Positions 1 through 6,259 of a stretch of 8,291 nt of DNA are shown piece by piece. Position 1 is the stretch's first letter, and each line of letters begins with the position of its first letter. The stretch lies in NCBI GenBank assembly GCA_012036375.1, contig JAAUOI010000118.1:1-8291 (forward strand). Reading direction: 5' to 3'. Source of the stretch: Allobrachymonas sp. (GTDB lineage Bacteria; Pseudomonadota; Gammaproteobacteria; Burkholderiales; Burkholderiaceae_C). A program made the position numbers and the translations under genes. Under the pieces are notes generated by a model. The model worked only from the letters and a program-made list of their open reading frames with translations, was not told where the DNA came from and ran no database searches.

Positions 1-708
1 TGGATAGACCGCATTGAGCAAACGCACCGGATGGCTTTGGCTACCCGGCTGATCACTGAAATAGCCAATACACTCCAATGAAATCATCAGGCTTGCATGC
101 TCGCCCTTGGTACGCATGCTGGCCGCATGAATCGCGCTGCCCATATAAGGTGTTCTGAAAAATGGGGGTTCTTCATTCGTATAAAAAACCAGCTCCACTT
201 TGTTTTTGAGCTGCTGCTTGCTCAGTAATCGCGCAAGCTCCAACAATCCCGCCACGCCGCTGGCGTTGTCATCCGCACCGGGCTGGTCGCCTGCGACATC
301 GTAATGCGCGCCCACCACAGTCACGCCTTTTGATGCATCTTGCCCGAGCTGAACGATGATGTTGCGATAGGTCTGCCCTTCGGCTTTAAATTCTTGACTG
401 GTGGAACTCAATCCAAGTTTTTTCAACTCTGCTTCAATGTACTTCGCAGCGGCTTCTAGGTGCTGCGGATACGCGACTTGCCGCTTGGCATGCTCGCCTG
501 CTAGGGTGTGCACGTAGCGACTGAGCGTGGCAGGGTCAGCAAAAGTGACCGTTCGAGCCTGCGCATCGGCTTGGGCAGCCACTGGCTTGCTCAGCATCGG
601 TTTCGTCCACGGCTGGGTGAGTTGAAACCAGCCGTAGGTCAATACTGCCAGCATGGTCAACGCGAAAGCGATTGCGACGCGAAGGATATTTTTCTTGAAA
701 AAAATCAT
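1..708 (-). CDS. M28-family zinc metallopeptidase, membrane-anchored (3' end beyond window)
   Basis: This is the N-terminal 236 residues of a peptidase of the M28 (aminopeptidase/Zn-exopeptidase) family; the reading frame is open to the window edge. Residues about 8-28 form a hydrophobic segment after a basic start (MIFFKKNILR), so an N-terminal membrane anchor or uncleaved signal is likely, with the catalytic domain outside the cytoplasm. Zinc-site motifs are visible: GAHYD (H135), PGADDNASG (bridging Asp at 146/147) and TNEE (general base E179, ligand E180). Further ligands would lie beyond the edge. Family members remove N-terminal residues from peptides or act as amidohydrolases; the substrate cannot be read here. 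The ATG overlaps the acpS stop as ATGA, implying translational coupling. The frame is uninterrupted, unlike several neighbours. Seen: motifs and anchor. Inferred: location and coupling. Confidence 0.9.
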   Translation of the reverse strand, partial: MIFFKKNILRVAIAFALTMLAVLTYGWFQLTQPWTKPMLSKPVAAQADAQARTVTFADPATLSRYVHTLAGEHAKRQVAYPQHLEAAAKYIEAELKKLGLSSTSQEFKAEGQTYRNIIVQLGQDASKGVTVVGAHYDVAGDQPGADDNASGVAGLLELARLLSKQQLKNKVELVFYTNEEPPFFRTPYMGSAIHAASMRTKGEHASLMISLECIGYFSDQPGSQSHPVRLLNAVYP

Positions 709-1103
709 GCCGATGACCGCTCCACCACACAAAACGAAGCCGCATAGTCGCTCTCATCGGTCACCGTGATATGCGCCTTCAAGCCGCGCTCTTCAAACCA
801 AATTTTGAGCGTGCCATGCAACACGATATAGGGCTCGCCGCTCGTGCGTTTGGCGATTTCGCAGTTGCGCCAGGTCATGGGCATGCGCATGCCCAGACCG
901 ATGGCTTTGGAGAAGGCTTCTTTGGCAGAGAAGCGGGTGGCCAGATAGCGCAGGCCGCGCTCAGGCCAACGCGCGCTGCGTTGCCGCCAAGTGATGAGTT
1001 CGGCTTCGCTCAAAATTTTCATGGCGAAGCGTTCTCCGTGGCGCTCGAAGCTCGCGCGGATGCGGCGGATGTCACAAATGTCGGTGCCGATGCCATAGAT
1101 CAT
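705..1103 (-). CDS. acpS: holo-[acyl-carrier-protein] synthase AcpS
   Basis: AcpS transfers the 4'-phosphopantetheine arm of coenzyme A to a serine of apo-acyl carrier protein, the activation step for fatty-acid synthesis; it is cytosolic and Mg-dependent. The 132-residue product begins MIYGIGTDICDI, with the metal-binding Asp (D8), and carries RFSAKEAFSKA with the conserved Glu (E62). It ends with the HITVTDESDYAASF segment usual in Comamonadaceae-type AcpS. Length fits the family. The frame is open upstream into fic sequence, but homology starts exactly at this ATG, which lies 10 bases after the repaired fic stop. No strong ribosome site is evident just upstream; an AGGA about 20 bases away is rather far. 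The apparent 554-residue Fic-AcpS protein is an artefact of a frameshift near 1297. The stop overlaps the M28 peptidase start (ATGA). Confidence 0.95.
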   Translation of the reverse strand: MIYGIGTDICDIRRIRASFERHGERFAMKILSEAELITWRQRSARWPERGLRYLATRFSAKEAFSKAIGLGMRMPMTWRNCEIAKRTSGEPYIVLHGTLKIWFEERGLKAHITVTDESDYAASFCVVERSSA

Positions 1104-1113
1104 AAAAACGCCA

Positions 1114-2369
1114 TCATGAAAAGTCCTGCAAGCTTGGGTTGACGGATCTTCGTTTGAAATCGGCATGCCAGCCTGTGATGGCGACAGCATAGCGCGTGCC
1201 TTTGCCTTGGCCTTGGATGCCGAGTAAACCCGTTTGATACAGATGCGCAAGATCGCGCGTGACGGTAGCTTTGGAGGCTTGGGTGATCTTGCTATATTTT
1301 CTGCCGTCAAGCCGCCTAGGAATCCACCATCGCCTGCATCAAGCAAGCGATTCAAGACTTTACGCTGGCGCACATTTAAATCGATGGATGCGCAACGCTG
1401 CCAGAACGCTGCTTTTTCTGATGCGAGGCGAATCACACTCAGCGAATGCTGGCAGCCGCGCGTGAATACGCCGATGAACCACAGCACCCACGGCGTGACA
1501 TCAATACCTTGACCAGCATGCGGCACAGCCAGCGTGGCTGCGCCAAGTTGATCGTAATAAGCCTTACGCTCGGCTTGAATTTGGCGCGACAGGCTGAAGA
1601 TGCGTTGCGATGTGTCCAGCTCCTGAGCGAGCACGTGATCGGCCACGGCGCGGCCCAAGCGGCCATTGCCATCTTCAAACGGATGAATCGCTTCAAACCA
1701 CAGATGCGCCAGCGCCGCTCGCACCAAGCCATGCGGACGAATCAGATGCGCATTGGGCGCAGCATCAGGCTTCGTAGCTTGTAGCCAGTACAGCAATTGC
1801 GTCATGCGCGCTTGCACTTCGCGCGATGGCGGAGCTGTGTAATGCACCACCTCTTGCCCCACTGCTCCGCTGATAATTTGCATCGGTTCTTCATGCGTGC
1901 GATAGCTGCCCACTTGAATTTGCAACTTCCGTGGTTTGGCCGCGTTATCCGGAAAAATCATCTGCTGCCAAGCGCACAGCTGCGCATGCGACAGCGACTT
2001 GGTATATTGCGCCGTAGCCTCTTGCATCACCTGCACCAAGCCCTCCACATCGCGATCCGCACCCGGCGGCACATTCAACCCCAGCCGATGCCCCACCGAG
2101 GAGCGCACGGCTTGCGCATCCAAGTTTTGGCCTTCAATCGCCGCAGTAGCCAATGCATCTTGCGACCATAAATCACGGTTGATGCCTTGCACGCCATCGA
2201 AACCGATGCTCTGCATGGCTAGCTCTAACTCAGCCTGAGCTTGCGCTGCTTCATCCAAAGCCGATTGAATGACCAAATTTCCCCAAGTAAACGCTGGCCA
2301 TGCGCTGTGCTGCCAAATGGGCAAACGAGCACTTACTGAGGATGCGAAACGGGATTTTCTAGACGACAT
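1114..2369 (-). CDS. Fic-family protein adenylyltransferase (DUF4172 + Fic + C-terminal winged helix), frameshifted
   Basis: Fic enzymes transfer AMP from ATP to a hydroxyl side chain of target proteins; the target is not known here. Residues about 18-100 resemble the N-terminal DUF4172 region (IWQHSAWPAFTW) and contain TAAIEG (75-80), fitting the inhibitory [S/T]xxxE[G/N] motif of class II Fic proteins. The catalytic loop HPFEDGNGRLGR is at 229-240, with the key His and Arg present. After E357 the frame is lost at an A4 run (GCAGAAAATATAGC on the coding strand). Adding one A restores KYSKITQASKATVTRDLAHL, a winged-helix recognition region, and a stop at 1116-1114, giving 418 residues. Uncorrected, the frame runs on into acpS. 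The start codon touches a double palindrome and has no Shine-Dalgarno sequence. The gene sits between pdxJ and acpS, usually neighbours, so it looks like an accessory insertion. Confidence 0.88.
1297..1300 (-). other. probable one-base deletion breaking fic
   Basis: The coding strand reads GCAGAAAATATAGCAAG. With one more A the frame gives A-E-K-Y-S-K-I-T-Q-A-S-K, as expected for the C-terminal helix-turn-helix of Fic proteins of this type. As written it gives a low-complexity tail rich in Lys, Ala and Pro that runs into AcpS. The exact base lost within the A run cannot be placed. Confidence 0.82.
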
Positions 2370-2397
2370 GAGCCGTATTTTAGAGGAATACGGCTCA
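2369..2397. promoter_or_regulatory. palindrome 1 at fic start (likely operator half)
   Basis: TGAGCCGTATT at 2369-2379 is perfectly inverted as AATACGGCTCA at 2387-2397, with a 7-base centre. The fic-proximal arm overlaps the first two bases of the fic ATG. Protein bound here would block translation-proximal DNA or transcription. Together with the second copy this is the expected layout of an autoregulatory operator for a protein with a winged helix, such as Fic itself; that link is inference. Confidence 0.7.
2377..2382 (-). promoter_or_regulatory. possible -10 box (TAAAAT) for fic
   Basis: TAAAAT on the minus strand lies in the centre and arm of palindrome 1, seven bases before the fic ATG. 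If used, transcription would begin at or next to the start codon and give a leaderless mRNA, which would agree with the lack of a ribosome-binding sequence. No convincing -35 hexamer is present at 16-18 bases, so this is weak. Confidence 0.25.
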
Positions 2398-2402
2398 AAA
2401 TA

Positions 2403-2431
2403 TGAGCCGTATTATTCAAAAATACGGCTCA
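2403..2431. promoter_or_regulatory. palindrome 2 between pdxJ and fic (likely operator half)
   Basis: The same 11-base arms occur at 2403-2413 and 2421-2431, again with a 7-base centre, so both palindromes have the same 29-base geometry with different centres. Their midpoints are 34 bases apart, a little over three helical turns. A transcription terminator for pdxJ is an alternative reading, because the arms can form an 11-bp stem in RNA and TATTTT follows on the minus strand. Two identical symmetrical copies fit a protein-binding site better. Confidence 0.65.
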
Positions 2432-2438
2432 CATGAAT

Positions 2439-3227
2439 TTATGTAGGCGCTTGCAAAGCCTTTAAATAACCCTGCACCGCCTGCGCATACCCCACCTCTA
2501 AGGCATCGGAGACGAACGCATGACCAATCGACACTTCAGTCATAAACGGCATTGCCGCCACAAACGGCACGAGATTGGCCTGCGTCAAATCATGCCCCGC
2601 ATTCACGCCCAAGCCGGCAGCCCGTGCAGCCTCAGCGGCTTGCGTGAACTGCGCCAGCACATTCGCTTCTTGCGCAGTGCCAAAGGCAGAGGCCCACGTC
2701 TCGGTATACAGCTCCACCCGATCTGCGCCCACTTCCTTGCAAGCGGCCATCTGCTCCGGCACAGGATCCATGAACAAACTCACGCGCACGCCCAAAGCAT
2801 GGCATTCATCAATCAAAGGTTTCAGTCGGGCGGCATCCTGCGGAAAACTCCAGCCGTGGTCTGATGTGCTCTGGCTTTCGCTATCCGGCACGAAGGTGGC
2901 TTGATGCGGGCGCATGCGACGGCCTGCAAGCTCGCGAATGAAATCCATCAAGTTATGAAAGGGATTGCCTTCAATGTTGTATTCACGATCTGGCCACAGG
3001 CGCATCATCTCGGCGATTTCAAACACATCGCTGCGGCGAATATGCCGCTCATCGGGGCGTGGGTGTACGGTGATGCCCGCCGCACCCGCTTTAAGGCAGA
3101 GTTCTGCCGCGCGCGTCACGCCCGGGTAGCCCACATGCCGCGTGTTGCGCACGAGTGCGACTTTGTTGACGTTGACCGAGAGTTGTGGAAAGGCAGTTTT
3201 TGCATCAAATTGACCTCTAGCCGGCAT
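2439..3227 (-). CDS. pdxJ: pyridoxine 5'-phosphate synthase PdxJ
   Basis: PdxJ condenses 1-deoxy-D-xylulose 5-phosphate with 3-amino-1-hydroxyacetone 1-phosphate to pyridoxine 5'-phosphate, the ring-closing step of DXP-dependent vitamin B6 synthesis. The TIM-barrel signatures are clear in order: LSVNVNKVALVRNTRH (about 16-31), ITVHPRPDERHIR, YNIEGNP, HQATFVPDSESQ, SDHGWSF, RVSLFMDP, DRVELYTE, GLGVNAGHDL and VSIGHAF. At 262 residues it has a normal length and an unbroken frame. Homology begins around residue 16, so the first 15 residues are uncertain. The ATG at 3227 has no clear ribosome site, and an AGAGG lies just inside the proposed coding region. Part of the start region, including this ATG, lies in a dispersed repeat copy (3222-3259). 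It follows recO, as in many betaproteobacteria, but fic separates it from acpS. Confidence 0.95.
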   Translation of the reverse strand: MPARGQFDAKTAFPQLSVNVNKVALVRNTRHVGYPGVTRAAELCLKAGAAGITVHPRPDERHIRRSDVFEIAEMMRLWPDREYNIEGNPFHNLMDFIRELAGRRMRPHQATFVPDSESQSTSDHGWSFPQDAARLKPLIDECHALGVRVSLFMDPVPEQMAACKEVGADRVELYTETWASAFGTAQEANVLAQFTQAAEAARAAGLGVNAGHDLTQANLVPFVAAMPFMTEVSIGHAFVSDALEVGYAQAVQGYLKALQAPT

Positions 3228-3259
3228 AAAATTTGCGCGGAGTGCTATTGAATTGATAG
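3222..3259 (-). repeat. dispersed short repeat, copy A (upstream of pdxJ)
   Basis: Read on the minus strand from 3259 to 3222, this 38-base segment matches the plus strand at 6160-6197 at 34 of 38 positions without gaps. Its first 27 bases match the plus strand at 5289-5315 at 24 positions. It occupies most of the recO-pdxJ gap and includes the proposed pdxJ ATG. Shared core words are TCAATAGCACTC and ATTTTATGCCG. Confidence 0.7.
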
Positions 3260-3281
3260 TTAATCAATCAACTGCCGATGC

Positions 3282-4045
3282 TCAGGCAAAGGCTTGCACA
3301 TCCCGCATCAGCTGTCGCGTGCGCAAGCCGCGACTGCCTGCGTGGTAGTGTAGCAAGTTACGCAATTGCAGCTTGAGCGATTGGCGCTGCGCAGCTGGCA
3401 AAGCCAGCACGCATTCGCGTAGCGGATACATCGCCGCGCGTTGATCCAGCGCCGCTTGCAGTTTGATCCACACCGCGCCCGGCAACACGGCATCGCCCCG
3501 CGCAATTTGCTCATCGCTGCCTTCGCGCAAACCCATCTCAGCAGCCACTGAATAAAGACCATCGCCTTCCAGCGCCTGCAAACTCAAGCTCACTGCATCC
3601 AAACTCGGCAAAAATCCAATCTCACGCAAAGCAGCAGCTCAAAAGCTCGCAGGCTCGCATCGAGCTGCGGCGCATCGCGCAGCCATTGCACCGCCTGCGC
3701 ATACGCCTCAAAAAGCTGCGTATGCGGATCGTCTCGCGCCAGCAGTTTCATGAGCAATTCATTCAAATAATAGCCCGAGAGCAGCGCATCGCCCGTGGGC
3801 ATCGTTTGCCCGCCTTGCCACTCCGCGCCCTTGAGCGTTTGTACCTCGGCATCGCCTGCAAAACTGATCTGCAAAAGCTGCAAGGGCAAGAGCACCGCAC
3901 GAAACTGCGAGCTGGGCCGCTTCACCCCTTTGGCCACCAGCGCCACGCGCCCATGATGGCGCGTGAACACTTCCAAAATCAAACTGCTCTCGCTCCAAGG
4001 ATATTGGTGCAACACAAACGCATCTTGATGGTTGATGCGCTTCAT
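3282..4045 (-). CDS. recO: DNA repair protein RecO, frameshifted
   Basis: RecO works with RecF/RecR to load RecA on SSB-coated single-stranded DNA in recombinational repair. The N-terminal OB-fold half is visible as MKRINHQDAFVLHQYPWSE, then LEVFTRHHGRVALVAKGVKR (about residues 25-44), followed by SGYYLNELLMKLLARDDP and LRAFELLL. The frame then breaks near 3628-3630. The rest continues in another frame as REIGFLPSLDAVS, ending at a TGA at 3284-3282. One extra base at the T3 run of the coding strand (CTGCTGCTTTGCGT) joins the halves as ELLL-LREIGFLPSLD, giving about 254 residues, normal for the family. The ATG overlaps the ligA stop (ATGA). Recognition of both halves is firm; whether the indel is real or a sequencing error is open. 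Confidence 0.92.
3628..3630 (-). other. probable one-base deletion breaking recO
   Basis: The upstream frame gives FELLLCVRLDF and soon stops, while the frame shifted by one gives REIGFLPSLD, the conserved RecO segment after the FELLLL helix. The change-over falls within CTGCTGCTTTGCGTGAG, most simply one missing T or G. Confidence 0.82.
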
Positions 4046-6253
4046 GCAATGTCTGCCTGCTCTTTATCACCAGACAACATCGCCCGCATCTGCATCTCAT
4101 CAATCACTTGCACGCCTAGCTCACGCGCTTTGTCAAGCTTGCTGCCTGCATCCGAGCCAGCCAACACATAGCTTGTCTTTTTACTCACACTGCCCGAGAC
4201 TTTTGCACCTGCGGCTTCGAGTAAATCCTTGGCCTCATCGCGCCCGAGCGACGGCAGCGTGCCCGTAATCACGAATGTTTTACCCAAGAGCGGTTGCGGG
4301 CGATCCATGGCGGGCGCGCCTTCTGGCCAATTGATGCCGACTGCGCGCAATTGCTCGACCACCTCGCGGTTGTGCGGCTGGTCAAAGAAGGTGCGCAAGC
4401 TTTGCGCCACGATGGGCCCCACATCATTGACCTGCAAGAGCTGCTCCAGAGTGGCATTCATCACCGTATCCATGCTGCCGAAATGCTTGGCCAAATCTTT
4501 CGCGGTGGCCTCGCCAATTTGCCGAATACCCAAGCCATAGATGAATCTGGCCAGCGTGGTTTGCTTGGATTGCTGGAGTGAATCGAGCACATTTTGTGCG
4601 GATTTTTCAGCCATGCGGTCTAAAGCGGCGAGCGAGGTGAGCCCCAAGCGATACAAATCCGGCAGCGTCTTGATCACGCCGCCATCGACGAGCTGATCGA
4701 CTAATTTTTCACCCAGGTTTTCAATGTCCAGCGCCCTGCGCTGTGCAAAATGCAAAATCGCTTGCTTGCGTTGCGCGGGGCAAAACAGGCCGCCGGTGCA
4801 GCGCCAATCCGCTTCGTCTTCTTGTTTGGCAATCGCCGATTCGCATTCGGGGCATTTGCCAGACAGACGCTTGTAAATCTCCAGCGGCTCGCCCATATCC
4901 ACTGGCCGCTTGTCCAGCACCACGCTCACGACCTCTGGGATCACATCACCCGCACGGCGCACGATCACCGTATCACCCACGCGCACATCTTTGCGCTGCG
5001 CCTCGCCTTCGTTGTGCAGCGTCGCGTTTGTCACCGTCACGCCGCCCACAAACACGGGTGCTAATTTTGCTACGGGTGTGAGTTTGCCTGTGCGTCCGAC
5101 TTGAATGTCAATTGCCAGCACCTGCGTGATCTCTTCTTGCGCAGGGAATTTATGCGCCACCGCCCAGCGCGGCTCGCGCGTCACAAAGCCCAAACGCTTT
5201 TGCAGTGCAAAGCTGTTGACCTTGTAGACCACGCCATCAATATCAAAGGGCAGCGCGTCTCGCTCGGCTGCAATTCGCCGGTGAAACGCTATCAATTCAG
5301 AAGCACTTCGCGCAAGTGTGGTGTGCTTCGAGACCGGAAAACCCCATGCTTTCATGGCTTGCAGTGCATCCCAATGCGTTTCTAACTTCGGGCCATCGTC
5401 TGACTCTGGCGTGATGTCACCCAAGCTGTAGGCAAAGAAACTCAAAGGCCGCTGCGCCGCAATTTTTGCATCGAGCTGGCGCACTGCGCCTGCCGCTGCG
5501 TTGCGCGGGTTCACAAAGGTTTTTTCATTCTTCGCGCCTGCGGCAATTTTGCCCCGCTGCCGCTCATTCATCGCCTCGAACTCATCGCGCCGCATATAGA
5601 CTTCGCCGCGCACTTCAACGAGCGGCGGAAACGCGCCTTTGCAGTTTCAGCGGGATTTGCCCCATGGTGCGGATGTTGTGCGTCACATCTTCGCCGGTTT
5701 CGCCATCGCCGCGCGTGGCCGCTTGCACGAGGATGCCCTGTTCATAGCGCAAGCTCATCGCCAAGCCGTCAAATTTCAATTCAGCCACGTACTCGACAGG
5801 CGGCGCATCCAGCACCAATTCCAACTCTTTGCGCACCCGTGCATCAAAACTCTCTGCCCCGCTGGCTTCAGTGTCCGTCTCCGTACGAATCGAGAGCATC
5901 GGTATCGCATGGCGCACGCTGGCCAAGCCCTCCATCACCGCGCCAATCACGCGCTGGGTCGGTGAATCTGGCGTGAGCAACTCAGGATGCGCCGCTTCGA
6001 GTGCTTGCAGGAGCTGAAATGCGCGGTCGTATTCACTGTCAGGGATTTGCGGCGCATCCAGCACGTAATACTGATGCGCATGGTGATGCAAAAATGCATG
6101 CAGCGCATCGCGGCGCGCAGCAGGCGCTGCATGCGCATCATTCATCTGCCTCGTAATTGCTATTAAATCAATAGCACTCTGCGCAGATTTTATGCCGTCT
6201 AATGGCTTATTTTGCTCTAAAAACAAGTCTAAATTGCTCATGTGAGCTGACAC
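4042..6253 (-). CDS. ligA: NAD-dependent DNA ligase LigA, frameshifted
   Basis: LigA seals nicks in replication and repair using NAD+. Domains in order (repaired numbering): Ia with QYYVLDAPQIPDSEYDRAF (61-79); adenylation domain with catalytic K160 in AELKFDG; VRGEVYM and FVNPRNAAAGAVRQLD; OB fold (about 383-450) with VGRTGKLTPVAKLAPV; a four-Cys zinc finger (C467, C470, C485, C491); helix-hairpin-helix repeats; and a C-terminal BRCT domain (about 655-725). One extra base at 5638-5640 splits it: removing one A makes LKLQ-GAFPPLVEVRGEV continuous, total 736 residues. Two starts are possible: GTG at 6253 or ATG at 6241, neither with a good ribosome site. Residues about 19-31 are encoded by a dispersed repeat copy and form an extra N-terminal stretch. 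zipA ends six bases before the GTG; the stop overlaps recO. LigA is normally essential, so the break is probably not real. Confidence 0.94.
5289..5315 (+). repeat. weak third match to the dispersed repeat, inside ligA
   Basis: This segment matches copy A (3259-3233, minus strand) at 24 of 27 positions with no gap: CTATCAATTCA, two differences, AGCACT, one difference, CGCGCAA. It encodes LARSASELIA in LigA, close to a conserved position before the LPFDIDGVVYKV motif, so ordinary coding sequence resembling the repeat by chance cannot be excluded. Confidence 0.4.
5638..5640 (-). other. probable one-base insertion breaking ligA
   Basis: The coding strand reads CTGCAAAGGCGCGTTTCC. With one A removed it reads L-Q-G-A-F-P-P-L-V-E-V-R-G-E-V, the normal LigA sequence. 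As written it gives LQRRVSAAR and a stop, while the remainder is in another frame from about 5632 downward. Confidence 0.82.
6160..6197 (+). repeat. dispersed short repeat, copy B (inside 5' end of ligA)
   Basis: This segment matches copy A upstream of pdxJ at 34 of 38 positions, in opposite orientation. With the two preceding bases it contains an inverted repeat, TGCTATT (6158-6164) and AATAGCA (6170-6176), with a 5-base centre. On the minus strand it is translated as part of the LigA N-terminus, D-G-I-K-S-A-Q-S-A-I-D-L-I-A. This precedes the first conserved LigA residues and has no counterpart that I recognise in other LigA proteins. Confidence 0.7.
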
Positions 6254-6259
6254 ATCGCG

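Noticed and set aside
878..895. Perfect 18-base palindrome TGGGCATGCGCATGCCCA
   Set aside because: It lies inside acpS and encodes the conserved GLGMRMPM stretch, so coding constraint explains it. There is no sign of a regulatory role.
771..2238. Long plus-strand open frames opposite fic and acpS, and similar ones opposite ligA, recO, zipA and smc
   Set aside because: They lie wholly antisense to recognised genes, have arginine-, histidine- or cysteine-rich products with no family resemblance, and show no ribosome-binding context.
705..2369. A novel bifunctional Fic-AcpS enzyme
   Set aside because: The linker is out of frame. A one-base repair yields a normal Fic C-terminus and stop, and AcpS has its own start at 1103.
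2369..2431. CRISPR array or attachment-site repeat
   Set aside because: The units are inverted palindromes 34 bases apart with only two copies and no spacer-like unique sequence of array size, which fits an operator better.
5638..5640. Programmed ribosomal frameshifting in ligA, recO, zipA or fic
   Set aside because: No long slippery heptamer with a following structure was seen. Five such events in four unrelated housekeeping genes would be unprecedented, so error is simpler.
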